A stretch of DNA of 32,084 bases from Bacillota bacterium (GTDB lineage: Bacteria > Bacillota > Clostridia > RUG12999). The notes below the pieces were generated by a model that searched no databases, was not told the DNA's origin, and was given only the letters and a program-made list of their open reading frames with translations. Made by a program: the position numbers and the translations under genes. Of this stretch, positions 25,996-32,084 are shown in pieces (position 1 is the first letter of the stretch; every line of letters begins with the position of its first letter). The DNA lies in assembly GCA_030705675.1 (NCBI GenBank), contig JAUZPZ010000007.1, positions 1 through 32,084 of the forward strand, given 5' to 3'.

Positions 25996-26023
25996 TGCAA
26001 CCTTTTTCGGTTAGCTACGTGTA
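25996..26023 (+). promoter_or_regulatory. ECF-type promoter before the sigma factor gene
   Basis: TGCAAC at 25996, exactly 16 nt, then CGTGTA at 26018. This matches the shape of ECF promoters recognised by SigM/SigV/SigW-type factors of Bacillus (TGAAAC-N16-CGT). The C-T-rich stretch right after the -35 is also typical. It lies 31 nt before the sigma factor start, as expected for autoregulation. Confidence 0.7.
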
Positions 26024-26054
26024 ATAAAATGAAAGCCATAAAGGTGGTGAGGTT

Positions 26055-26597
26055 TTGGATGAGATTTCTTTGGTAATATCTGCACAGAAGGGTGAAAAAG
26101 AGGCGTTTCAAAGCCTTGTTGCCTATTACTATCCGTATGTTTCAAAATTTCTTTTGAAGATGTGTGAAGATGTGACTATAAGTGAGGATTTGACACAGGA
26201 TACATTTTTGAAACTAATACGGGGAATTGATAGATTTGATATTTATGGAAAAGCTTCCTTTACAACTTGGGTAATGACGATTGCAAAAAACTGTTATATT
26301 GATTATTTAAGACGAAACAAGCAGGAGATATTAAGTCTTGAGGAGCATGAGGCAGCATCTCAATCTAATGTTCAAGATATGGTGCTGGGCCGTATACAGG
26401 CAGAAGAAATGCTAAAAGTTCTGGAAACCCTGCCGACCGAACAGGCTGTTGCCATCAAGTTGAAATATATGGAACAGCAATCTCTTCAGGAAATTGCCTA
26501 CCAGCTTTCATGCGAAACAAAGACAGTAAAAAGCCGTATACATAATGGCATGGTCAAAATTAGAAAAATGATGAAAGGAGATTTTTATCATGAATGA
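26055..26597 (+). CDS. ECF sigma factor
   Basis: RNA polymerase sigma factor of 180 residues, group 4 (extracytoplasmic function). Region 2 is about 10-75: FQSLVAYYYPYVSKFLLKM, DLTQDTFLKLIRGIDRF and the -10 recognition helix ASFTTWVMTIAKNCYIDYLRR. Region 4 is about 115-172, with LETLPTEQAVAIKLKYMEQQSLQEIAYQLSCETKTVKSRIHNG forming the helix-turn-helix for the -35. The start is a TTG with AAGGTGGTGAGG upstream; no in-frame ATG fits better. The gene overlaps the next by 8 nt. The promoter in front matches the kind such factors read, so it probably controls its own operon. Confidence 0.92.
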   Translation: MDEISLVISAQKGEKEAFQSLVAYYYPYVSKFLLKMCEDVTISEDLTQDTFLKLIRGIDRFDIYGKASFTTWVMTIAKNCYIDYLRRNKQEILSLEEHEAASQSNVQDMVLGRIQAEEMLKVLETLPTEQAVAIKLKYMEQQSLQEIAYQLSCETKTVKSRIHNGMVKIRKMMKGDFYHE

Positions 26598-26859
26598 AAA
26601 TATAGACGAGCTGCTTTGCAAGTTAGACGATGAAATTGACAGAAAATGCTTAGAAATCAAACAAAGGAATAGAAACAAAATACTGCAAACAGTATTTATC
26701 ACCACCTGTGTTTTATTCATCATTTTACCTATAGTACTTATTTTTGCGGGAGTTAGCCTTTGGACATTCTGCATTCCGGCAATTATTTTTTTCACAATCA
26801 GCTTTAGCTTATTATCTCCACTTGCACTTAATAACAAATCGGGAGGGTTAGAAATATGA
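26590..26859 (+). CDS. Small membrane protein, probable anti-sigma component
   Basis: Protein of 89 residues with a charged N-terminal cytoplasmic part (NIDELLCKLDDEIDRKCLEIKQRNRNK) and two membrane segments (about 31-52 and 54-75). No database family is recognised. Its place directly after the sigma gene, overlapping it by 8 nt, and its overlap by ATGA with the next gene strongly suggest a role in holding the sigma factor at the membrane, like the small partner proteins of Bacillus SigM. AAAGGAG lies 9 nt before the ATG. This role is an inference from position and shape only. Confidence 0.8.
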   Translation: MNENIDELLCKLDDEIDRKCLEIKQRNRNKILQTVFITTCVLFIILPIVLIFAGVSLWTFCIPAIIFFTISFSLLSPLALNNKSGGLEI

Positions 26860-27809
26860 ATCGATTTAATAGTTTTGTGAGAAAGCTCAATTTTAAGAAG
26901 GTAATTATTGTCTATCTGATTGTTTCGGTTCTCGCCGGAATCCTATCAGTTGGATTTTTAGCTTATACATTCCGCGATAAACTCACATTTGCCTATGCGT
27001 ATCACCAAATCAGTGAAAAGGTAAGTCACAATAAATACGGTATTGAAAATCTTAAAACCGAATTAAGTAATTTATCTAATAAGTCATCTGATATGGTTGA
27101 TATTTTGATTCTGGATAGTAAAAACAAAATTATGTTCAGCGCCAAAAACTCTGATTTGTCTAAAAGAGGGACAATCGAGCTTCTCCCAAATGTTGATGGA
27201 GGAAATCGTTTTCTTATGGATAAGGAAAATCCGGATGCGTATTTTAAGCTGATAAAGGGTGACAAACATACTTTGTCCATGACTATGCTTGGCGTTGAAA
27301 ATAAAGTGGAACAAGACTATAAAGACCGCTATTTCTATGAAAAAAGTTTTGATGCCAAGAAAGTATATTTACTTTCTTATATTATGGATAAATCAAACGG
27401 ATATAAAACTTATTTTATCAGCGATGTTCATCCCGTCGCGGGTGGTGTACTCTATATCAAAGCCGTAGCTGCTCTTGCCACGTTGCTTTTTATGCTTTAT
27501 TGGGTTTTGCTGGCACTTTGGGTTTATGCACAGGCACTCAAATCAAGACAAAATGCAGCTGTGTGGGGATTGATTACGCTGTTTACGAATCTGGCTGGAT
27601 TGTTTGTTTTCCTCATATACAAGCAAGGTCATCAAGCCTGTTATAAATGTGGGGCTCTGCAAAACAGATCAAACATTTATTGTACCTTCTGCGGTACGAA
27701 GATTGGCTTTGTCTGTAAAAAGTGCAATATGCCTGTAAGTGAAAATGACAGCTACTGCAAAAATTGCGGCAATGCGCTGTGTAGTGAACAGGAAGGAAAA
27801 CAGAAATAG
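26856..27809 (+). CDS. Membrane protein with double zinc ribbon, probable sensor/anti-sigma partner
   Basis: Protein of 317 residues. A basic N-terminus leads into membrane segment 1 (about 18-38), then about 160 residues of soluble sequence, and two hydrophobic segments near 203-228 and 235-255 with the WVLLALWVYAQALKSRQNAAVWGLI pattern of PLDc_N-like hairpins. The tail has two zinc ribbons, CYKCG..CTFCG and CKKCN..CKNCG (residues 262 to about 308). It overlaps the small membrane protein by 4 nt and has GGGAGG before its start. A sensor of envelope or redox state that works with the anti-sigma protein is a reasonable guess. Odd point: three segments with an inside N-terminus would place the ribbons outside. 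Confidence 0.8.
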   Translation: MNRFNSFVRKLNFKKVIIVYLIVSVLAGILSVGFLAYTFRDKLTFAYAYHQISEKVSHNKYGIENLKTELSNLSNKSSDMVDILILDSKNKIMFSAKNSDLSKRGTIELLPNVDGGNRFLMDKENPDAYFKLIKGDKHTLSMTMLGVENKVEQDYKDRYFYEKSFDAKKVYLLSYIMDKSNGYKTYFISDVHPVAGGVLYIKAVAALATLLFMLYWVLLALWVYAQALKSRQNAAVWGLITLFTNLAGLFVFLIYKQGHQACYKCGALQNRSNIYCTFCGTKIGFVCKKCNMPVSENDSYCKNCGNALCSEQEGKQK

Positions 27810-27810
27810 T

Positions 27811-28455
27811 ATGAATAAACGAAAAAAATGGCTTGTTATTGTACCGATTATATTGTTTGCCATGTTAGCTGTATGCATTCAGGCAAAACGGTCTGCTCCG
27901 TTCGATGAATGGGCCTACAGTAAAGCCGCTGAAGGTATATCACCTAATTTAACTATGATGATGAAACGCATTACGCACATTGGGGATTCCACCGTTATTA
28001 TTATATTTTGCTTGGCACTGTTTATCGTACCAAAATTAAGAAGAACAATTGCGCTGCCAGTTTCAATAACTATGATATCTTCTGCCATATTCAATATTGT
28101 GTTAAAACGTATCTTCGCAAGAAGCCGTCCGAATATTTTGCAGCTTATAAGCGAAACGGGCTATAGCTTCCCCAGCGGCCATGCAATGAACAACGCTGCC
28201 CTTTATACCATGCTGATATTGCTTATTTGGAGATATTTCAAGAATACTTCTTTGAAGATAACCCTTTCTTTGGTTTGTGCTGTAATGACAGTTTTGATAG
28301 GATATAGCCGAGTTTATTTAGGTGTCCACTATGCGGACGATGTTTTAGGCGGCTGGTTGTTCGGATTTGCAATATCAATACTTGTCTATTTATTATGGGA
28401 TAACAAACTTTCAAACAAGAACACAAAACTCAAGGTACCTCAAGAAAGGAATTAA
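27811..28455 (+). CDS. PAP2-family membrane phosphatase (BcrC-like)
   Basis: Membrane phosphatase of 214 residues. All three PAP2 motifs are present: KRIFARSRP (about 100), SFPSGHAMNN (about 120) and SRVYLGVHYADDVLGG (about 168), including the catalytic histidines. About six membrane segments are visible. Members such as BcrC and PgpB remove phosphate from undecaprenyl pyrophosphate outside the membrane, recycling the cell-wall lipid carrier and giving some bacitracin resistance. The ATG at 27811 follows the previous stop by 1 nt; the track's upstream ATG lies within the zinc-ribbon gene in another frame. The substrate is inferred from context (DedA partner, ECF control); phosphatidylglycerophosphate is the alternative. 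Confidence 0.87.
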   Translation: MNKRKKWLVIVPIILFAMLAVCIQAKRSAPFDEWAYSKAAEGISPNLTMMMKRITHIGDSTVIIIFCLALFIVPKLRRTIALPVSITMISSAIFNIVLKRIFARSRPNILQLISETGYSFPSGHAMNNAALYTMLILLIWRYFKNTSLKITLSLVCAVMTVLIGYSRVYLGVHYADDVLGGWLFGFAISILVYLLWDNKLSNKNTKLKVPQERN

Positions 28456-28458
28456 AAA

Positions 28459-29067
28459 ATGCAAGAATGGATCATCAGTATCATGAATCAGTTCGGATAC
28501 TTTGGTATTGCACTACTCATTGCCATTGAAAACGTATTTCCTCCAATTCCCTCTGAACTGATTTTGACCTTCGGCGGCTTTATGACTACATATACCAGCA
28601 TGAATATCTGGCTGGTGGCTTTGTGTGCCACCGTAGGTTCTGTTACCGGTGCAATTATTCTTTATAGCATTGGGCGGCTTTTGCCAATCAAAAAAATGGA
28701 ATGGATCATTGGTAAATGGGGACGTGTACTCGGCTTAAAAAAGGAAGATGTAAAACGGGCAGAAAATTGGTTTATCCGCCGCGGTACTTCCACTATCTTT
28801 TTTTGCAGATTTATTCCCCTTGTACGAAGCCTTATTTCCATACCGGCTGGTATAGCGCATATGCGCAGGGGTAAATTTCTTTTGTATACAACCCTCGGCA
28901 CAGCTATTTGGAATGTGGTCTTAGTGTGCCTTGGTGCCTTTGCCGGAGCCGAATGGAAATGTATTGTTAAATATACGGATACATATTCGTATATCGCTCT
29001 TGTTATTATGGCTGTAATAGGGATTGGGCTTACTATCTGGTTTATAAAAAAAAGAAAGCCACATTAA
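28459..29067 (+). CDS. DedA-family membrane protein
   Basis: Membrane protein of 202 residues, 3 nt after the PAP2 stop with AAGGAA before its start. DedA hallmarks are ENVFPPIPSELILTFGGF near residue 24, the re-entrant region, and FFCRFIPLVRSLISIPAGIAHMRRGKFLLYTTLG around 113-146 with the conserved arginines, plus the AIWNVVLVCLGAFAG segment. Some DedA proteins (UptA in Bacillus) carry undecaprenyl phosphate back across the membrane. Coming right after a PAP2 phosphatase, it would complete carrier recycling: dephosphorylate outside, then return to the inner face. That functional pairing is inferred. Confidence 0.88.
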   Translation: MQEWIISIMNQFGYFGIALLIAIENVFPPIPSELILTFGGFMTTYTSMNIWLVALCATVGSVTGAIILYSIGRLLPIKKMEWIIGKWGRVLGLKKEDVKRAENWFIRRGTSTIFFCRFIPLVRSLISIPAGIAHMRRGKFLLYTTLGTAIWNVVLVCLGAFAGAEWKCIVKYTDTYSYIALVIMAVIGIGLTIWFIKKRKPH

Positions 29068-29091
29068 TGGTCGAAACAAAAAAAGGCTTGA

Positions 29092-29217
29092 GCCAAACAA
29101 TTGTCAGAACAAGGCATTGAATATGCAACTGATGCATTAAATTCGATTACAGATAATTTTGAGGGTGCAAATGTGAAAACTATAAAGCCTTCAAACATCA
29201 ATAATATAGCCGTTTAA
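29092..29217 (+). pseudogene. 3' fragment of a lost gene
   Basis: Forty-one open codons ending in TAA read like a protein C-terminus (KQLSEQGIEYATDALNSITD, then an ending PSNINNIAV). No start codon or ribosome site precedes it and a TGA abuts it upstream. The corresponding tail at 31579-31627 is shorter and has lost the frame. The parent gene is not recognised. Confidence 0.4.
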
Positions 29218-29309
29218 ATAAGAAAAAGCCTTGAAACTACGCAGTTTTAAGGCTTTTGTGCATAAAAAAATAGCAAGCCAATGATACATTTGCTTGCTAT
29301 AATTATGGT
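29161..29309. repeat. Left copy of about 140-bp direct repeat
   Basis: From GAGGGTGCAAAT to ATTATGGT this matches 31579-31717 along its whole length with scattered differences and one deletion of about ten bases in the right copy. It includes a gene tail and two terminator-like hairpins. The last matching bases, TGGT, correspond in the right copy to the ACCA end of tRNA-Arg. Confidence 0.85.
29226..29256 (+). terminator. Terminator closing the ECF-PAP2-DedA operon
   Basis: AAGCCTTGAAAC pairs with GTTTTAAGGCTT (one wobble), followed by TTTGTG. No other plus-strand terminator lies between dedA and here. Confidence 0.65.
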
Positions 29310-29374
29310 TTGACTAGGTGTAGCAAGCTGTTGATACAAAATCACTAAAAATCCTTATAAAATCAGTGTTTACA

Positions 29375-29650
29375 TGATATAATAAACACGTAAACGTGTT
29401 TATTATATAGCTAAACGCATAGCGCCCGCGATTTTTTCGCCCTGCGGCTGAGCCGCTTGTGGTCGAAACGCAGATGCGCATAATTATATCATAACTTTGC
29501 AGTTATGATATAATAAACACATAAACGTGTTTATTATATAGCTAAACGCCATAGCGCCCGCAATTTTTTCGCCCTACGGCTGAGCCGCTTGTGGTCGAAA
29601 CGAAGATGCGCATAATTATATCATAACTTTGCAGTTATGATATAATAAAT
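29375..29650. repeat. Hairpin repeat family, locus 2 (two full units plus a start)
   Basis: Unit A is 29375-29491, unit B 29506-29623, and a third unit start lies at 29638; period 131-132 bp. Each unit begins TGATATAAT and ends ATTATATCA, exact reverse complements, and the linker TAACTTTGCAGTTA extends the inverted pairing to 14 bp. Unit A opens with a perfect palindrome, ATATAATAAACACGT-AA-ACGTGTTTATTATAT, which carries TATAAT on both strands. A GC-rich block with GCGGCTGAGCCGC and a CGAAACG segment follows. The units are homologous to those at 155-345. Confidence 0.85.
29638..29646 (+). promoter_or_regulatory. Extended -10 box at the end of the repeat array
   Basis: TGATATAAT lies 104 nt before the ABC-2 ATPase start, on the same strand. 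No good -35 is visible at the usual spacing. It is the best promoter candidate for the exporter genes. Confidence 0.4.
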
Positions 29651-29749
29651 GTATGTAATATGAGAATTTGTTATATAAAAAGTAGGCTAAAAAGTGAGTA
29701 GTTCTTCAATTATTATTCTTTTCTATTAAAAATGAAAGGGAGGAATCTT

Positions 29750-30472
29750 ATGAATTTTGTGGTAAAGGTCGAAAATATCAGTAAAAGTTACAGCAAAAGG
29801 GTTGTTTTAAATTCTGTAAATCTAAGCATTGAAAAAGGGCAAATATACGGTTTGATTGGTCCTTCTGGTGCTGGAAAAACAACTCTGGTTAAAATAATGG
29901 TTGGTATGGAAAAGGCTGATACGGGCATGATCTACGTATTAGATAAAAAAATGCCCAACCTGGAAATTTTACAAGACATAGGCTATATGGCCCAATCAGA
30001 TGCCCTGTATGATGAGTTGACAGGTGAAGAGAATCTCAAGTTCTTTGCTTCGTTGTTTAAATTAAATAAGACAGATCAAAAGACAAGAATTGCTTACGTA
30101 GCCGAACTGGTTAATTTAACCGGGGAACTTAAAAAGAAGGTATCAGCATATTCGGGTGGAATGAAACGCCGTTTATCACTTGCTGTAGCATTGATTCAAA
30201 ATCCAAGCGTGCTTATACTTGACGAACCGACTGTAGGAATTGACCCTGAATTAAGATTTAATATTTGGAATGAACTACATCGCTTAAGAGATAAAGAGAA
30301 AAAGACAATAATCGTTACAACACATGTTATGGATGAAGCAGCAAAATGTGATGTACTTGCAATGGTGAGAGATGGACATATCATAGCCAGCGGCACGCCT
30401 AAAACCCTGATAGAAACATATAATGTATCCAATTTAGAGGACGTATTTTTAAAGGCAGGGGGTAAACATTAA
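29750..30472 (+). CDS. ABC-2 exporter ATPase
   Basis: Cytoplasmic ATPase of 240 residues for the membrane partner that follows. It has Walker A GPSGAGKTT (about 37-45), the Q-loop near MAQSDALYDELTGEENL, signature YSGGMKRRLSLA, Walker B VLILDEPTVGIDP and the H-loop TTHVMDEA. This is the DRA/NatA-like type used for drug, antibiotic or lipid export. The ATG at 29750 follows GGGAGG by 7 nt; the track's extra six residues come from reading the ribosome site. Its stop overlaps the permease start by 1 nt. No regulator or two-component system is adjacent. Confidence 0.9.
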   Translation: MNFVVKVENISKSYSKRVVLNSVNLSIEKGQIYGLIGPSGAGKTTLVKIMVGMEKADTGMIYVLDKKMPNLEILQDIGYMAQSDALYDELTGEENLKFFASLFKLNKTDQKTRIAYVAELVNLTGELKKKVSAYSGGMKRRLSLAVALIQNPSVLILDEPTVGIDPELRFNIWNELHRLRDKEKKTIIVTTHVMDEAAKCDVLAMVRDGHIIASGTPKTLIETYNVSNLEDVFLKAGGKH

Positions 30473-31521
30473 TGAGAACAAAAGCATTGGTGAAAAGAAT
30501 AATTCAGCAGATGCTACGTGATAAGAGAACTCTGGGGCTTTTATTTGTTGCACCATTAATGATACTAACCCTTATGTATTTTTTATTTAACAGCAACACG
30601 GCTACAAACCTTAAAGTAGGTGTTATAAACGTTGATAAAACTATTGTTTCAGAACTGGAGAAAAACAGCATAACAGTAAAAGCATATAGTAACGCTTCAA
30701 ACGATACCATAGTCAATGATAAACTTGATGGACTGCTTCAAATGGAGAAGAATAAACTAATTTTAACCCTTCAAAATAATGACCCAACAGTATCCCAAAT
30801 GCTAAAGCTGAAGATAAATCAAACAATAGCATCCGTACTAACTCTAAAGTCCGGTGTTGCACCTCATGGACTTAAACCGCCGTCAATTGAAGTTAATTAC
30901 GTGTACGGTAACAGTGAAACTACATTTTTTGATATTTTCAGTACCATTTTAGTGGGCTTTTTTGTATTTTTCTTTGTTTTCCTTATTTCAGGAATCGGTC
31001 TGCTGCGTGAGAGGACAACCGGCACTCTGGAGCGTTTGATGTCAACCCCTATTAAAAGATGGGAAGTTATAACCGGTTATCTGATCGGATATGGTATATT
31101 TGCTGTTCTTCAAACACTTATAATAGTCACATATGCAATAAAAATCCTCAACCTTACACTTGTAGGTTCCATTTGGTACGTTTTACTTATTAATCTTATA
31201 GTGGCCTTTGTGGCATTATCGTTGGGAATTCTGCTATCTACTTTTGCAGCCTCTGAGTTTCAGATGATGCAATTTATACCTATTATAATAATTCCTCAGA
31301 TATTTTTTGCAGGAATATTCCCTGTTGAAAATATGGCAAAATGGTTGCAGGTTATTGCAAAAATCATGCCCATATATTATTGTGCAGATGCGTTAAAGAG
31401 TGTCATGTATAAGGGATTGGGCTTTAATGCAATTAAATGGGATATTCTCGTACTTGCGGTTTTTGCTGCAGTTTTTGTAATCTTAAATATTTTTGCCCTT
31501 AAAAAGTACCGGAAGTTATAG
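30472..31521 (+). CDS. ABC-2 exporter permease
   Basis: Membrane subunit of 349 residues. Segment 1 (about 20-40, LLFVAPLMILTLMYFLF) is followed by an external domain of about 120 residues and then five membrane segments from about 158 to 345, the pattern of ABC2_membrane_3 (YhgE/LinK-like and DrrB-like) permeases. The conserved LLRERTTGTLERLMSTPIKRWEVITGYLIGY loop, which couples to the ATPase, is intact. The start overlaps the ATPase stop and GGGGG lies 8 nt upstream. The substrate is unknown; antimicrobial peptide or lipid export would suit its neighbour, the envelope-stress operon. Confidence 0.88.
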   Translation: MRTKALVKRIIQQMLRDKRTLGLLFVAPLMILTLMYFLFNSNTATNLKVGVINVDKTIVSELEKNSITVKAYSNASNDTIVNDKLDGLLQMEKNKLILTLQNNDPTVSQMLKLKINQTIASVLTLKSGVAPHGLKPPSIEVNYVYGNSETTFFDIFSTILVGFFVFFFVFLISGIGLLRERTTGTLERLMSTPIKRWEVITGYLIGYGIFAVLQTLIIVTYAIKILNLTLVGSIWYVLLINLIVAFVALSLGILLSTFAASEFQMMQFIPIIIIPQIFFAGIFPVENMAKWLQVIAKIMPIYYCADALKSVMYKGLGFNAIKWDILVLAVFAAVFVILNIFALKKYRKL

Positions 31522-31630
31522 ATTTTACACTATACAGTTTCATTGTAGGAAGGATTTGATTTTTTTAATACCTGCTAGAGGGTGCAAATTAGAGCCTTCA
31601 AGCATTAATAATATAACCGTTAAATAAAAA

Positions 31631-31664
31631 AAGCTTTGAAACCACGCAGTTTCAAGGCTTTTGT
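31631..31664 (+). terminator. Terminator after the ABC-2 exporter genes
   Basis: Stem AAGCTTTGAAAC/GTTTCAAGGCTT with one wobble and a short TTTT tail. Confidence 0.65.
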
Positions 31665-31668
31665 GCAT

Positions 31669-31707
31669 AATAAAAAAATAGCAAGCCAATAATACAATGG
31701 CTTGCTA
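31669..31707 (-). terminator. Terminator of tRNA-Arg
   Basis: TAGCAAGCCA/TGGCTTGCTA 10-bp stem; on the minus strand it is followed by a T-rich run, 6 nt past the tRNA. Confidence 0.85.
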
Positions 31708-31713
31708 TAATTA

Positions 31714-31790
31714 TGGTGCGCCAGAAGGGATTCGAACCCCCGGCCTTTTGGTTCGTAGCCAAACACTCTATCCAGCTGAGCTACTGGCGC
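31714..31790 (-). tRNA. tRNA-Arg (anticodon ACG)
   Basis: A 77-nt gene with encoded CCA. Acceptor GCGCCAG pairs with CTGGCGC, discriminator A. The anticodon stem TTTGG/CCAAA encloses CTACGAA, giving ACG. D-arm GCTC/GAGT and T-loop TTCGAAT are normal. Its 3' end is shared with the direct repeat. Confidence 0.97.
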
Positions 31791-31808
31791 ACATTAACAA
31801 CAAAAAAT

Positions 31809-31837
31809 ATTATACCATAAATCTTAACAAAAAGCAA
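31809..31837 (-). promoter_or_regulatory. tRNA-Arg promoter
   Basis: On the minus strand TTGCTT, 17-nt spacer, TATAAT with TGG before it, 19 nt upstream of the tRNA. Confidence 0.75.
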
Positions 31838-31910
31838 GTGCTTTTTAAAAAAAATAAAGAAATCTTTTGTTCAATTGTTAAACGGGTGAAACTTTCCAGA
31901 AAAAATAGCA

Positions 31911-31938
31911 TAAAAAAAGCCGCTTAAATAGCGACTTT
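31911..31938 (-). terminator. Terminator of tRNA-Ser
   Basis: On the minus strand AGTCGC pairs with GCGGCT (one wobble), followed by a run of seven T. Confidence 0.75.
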
Positions 31939-31946
31939 TAATATTT

Positions 31947-32038
31947 TGGCGGAGAGAGAGAGATTCGAACTCTCGGATAGCTATTAACCATCACACGATT
32001 TCCAATCGTGCGCCTTAAGCCAGCTCAGCCATCTCTCC
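31947..32038 (-). tRNA. tRNA-Ser (anticodon GGA)
   Basis: A 92-nt class II tRNA with encoded CCA. Acceptor GGAGAGA/TCTCTCC, discriminator G, anticodon stem CACGA/TCGTG around TTGGAAA giving GGA, a long variable arm and T-loop TTCGAAT. Confidence 0.97.
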
Positions 32039-32063
32039 ATAGCGTTACTGCCTAACGCATAAT

Positions 32064-32069
32064 ATTATA
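32064..32069 (-). promoter_or_regulatory. tRNA-Ser -10 box
   Basis: TATAAT preceded by TGG on the minus strand, 25 nt upstream of the tRNA; its -35 lies at or past the window edge. Confidence 0.65.
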
Positions 32070-32084
32070 CCATATAATAATTGA

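Larger units (their letters stand above)
29068..29749. other. Long non-coding region with gene remnant, terminators and repeats
   Basis: This gap between dedA and the ABC-2 genes contains a 3' gene fragment (29092-29217), two hairpins (29226-29256 and 29271-29299) duplicated at 31631-31707, a partial repeat of TAGCAAGC (29321), and two full hairpin-repeat units followed by a promoter box. No intact gene is seen. Confidence 0.8.
31579..31717. repeat. Right copy of about 140-bp direct repeat, ending in the tRNA-Arg 3' end
   Basis: Matches 29161-29309. It contains the AAGCTTTGAAAC/GTTTCAAGGCTT stem (31631-31662, plus-strand terminator for the ABC-2 genes) and the tRNA-Arg terminator. Identity stops within the ACCA end of the tRNA. 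Confidence 0.85.

Noticed and set aside
29084-29106. AGGCTTGAGCC stem as the terminator of dedA
   Set aside because: Too short and without a T-run; the stem at 29226-29256 is better.
29310-31717. Complete integrative element or transposon carrying the ABC-2 genes
   Set aside because: No integrase, transposase or relaxase gene is present between the direct repeats; only the repeat structure supports insertion.
31697-31927. 76-residue ORF on the plus strand (GAPEGIRTPGLLVRSQTLYPAELLAH)
   Set aside because: It is the antisense reading of tRNA-Arg, a well-known false protein; no ribosome site.

Overview
The window reads as a low-to-mid GC Bacillota (Firmicutes) chromosome, most likely class Clostridia. 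The supporting signs are AGGAGG-type ribosome binding sites, TTGACA/17/TGnTATAAT promoters, AddAB recombination helicase-nuclease with its iron-sulphur cysteines, a pyrophosphate-type phosphofructokinase, an SLH-anchored surface protein and a secreted protein ending in a copper-amine-oxidase-type stalk domain. Genus cannot be set from the sequence alone.

Layout. 1-427: non-coding, with one and a half copies of a hairpin-rich repeat. 428-5360: a PepV-like dipeptidase, then a large secreted GH99-like multidomain protein. 5361-6027: an orphan structured non-coding stretch with a strong terminator, then a minus-strand CBS-pair protein. 6148-13091: addB-addA operon. 13160-14407: PPi-dependent phosphofructokinase with its own promoter and terminators. 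14659-15447 (minus): two small membrane proteins, one Cys-capped and unknown, one DUF378. 15627-20250: a four-gene sugar-type ABC importer (two-domain ATPase, two permeases, lipoprotein binding protein) resembling RhaSTPQ/Lsr systems. 20422-22557: SLH surface protein. 22925-23473: unknown small protein. 23680-25429: ChrB/PaaX-like regulator with an MFS exporter behind a double-operator promoter. 25486-25983: DUF2127 membrane protein. 26055-29067: ECF sigma factor, small membrane protein, membrane zinc-ribbon protein, PAP2 phosphatase and DedA protein in one tight run. 29750-31521: ABC-2 exporter pair. 31714-32038: tRNA-Arg(ACG) and tRNA-Ser(GGA), both minus strand.

The left two thirds looks like ordinary chromosomal housekeeping plus surface and transport genes. 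The right third (about 23.6-31.7 kb) looks accessory. It holds regulator-exporter pairs, an apparently self-controlled envelope-stress operon, and an exporter module bracketed by about 140-bp direct repeats, the right one ending in the CCA end of tRNA-Arg.

The most interesting points are three. (1) A repeat family occurs at both ends of the window; its terminal inverted repeats co-vary between loci (TGG..CCA versus TGA..TCA), and it carries an extended -10 box pointing at the next gene. (2) The sigma-PAP2-DedA cluster is preceded by TGCAAC-N16-CGTGTA, a match to ECF promoters of the SigM/SigV kind, suggesting autoregulated recycling of undecaprenyl phosphate under envelope stress. (3) The direct repeats flank the ABC-2 module beside tRNA-Arg. 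All functional assignments are by motif reading; no database search was run.
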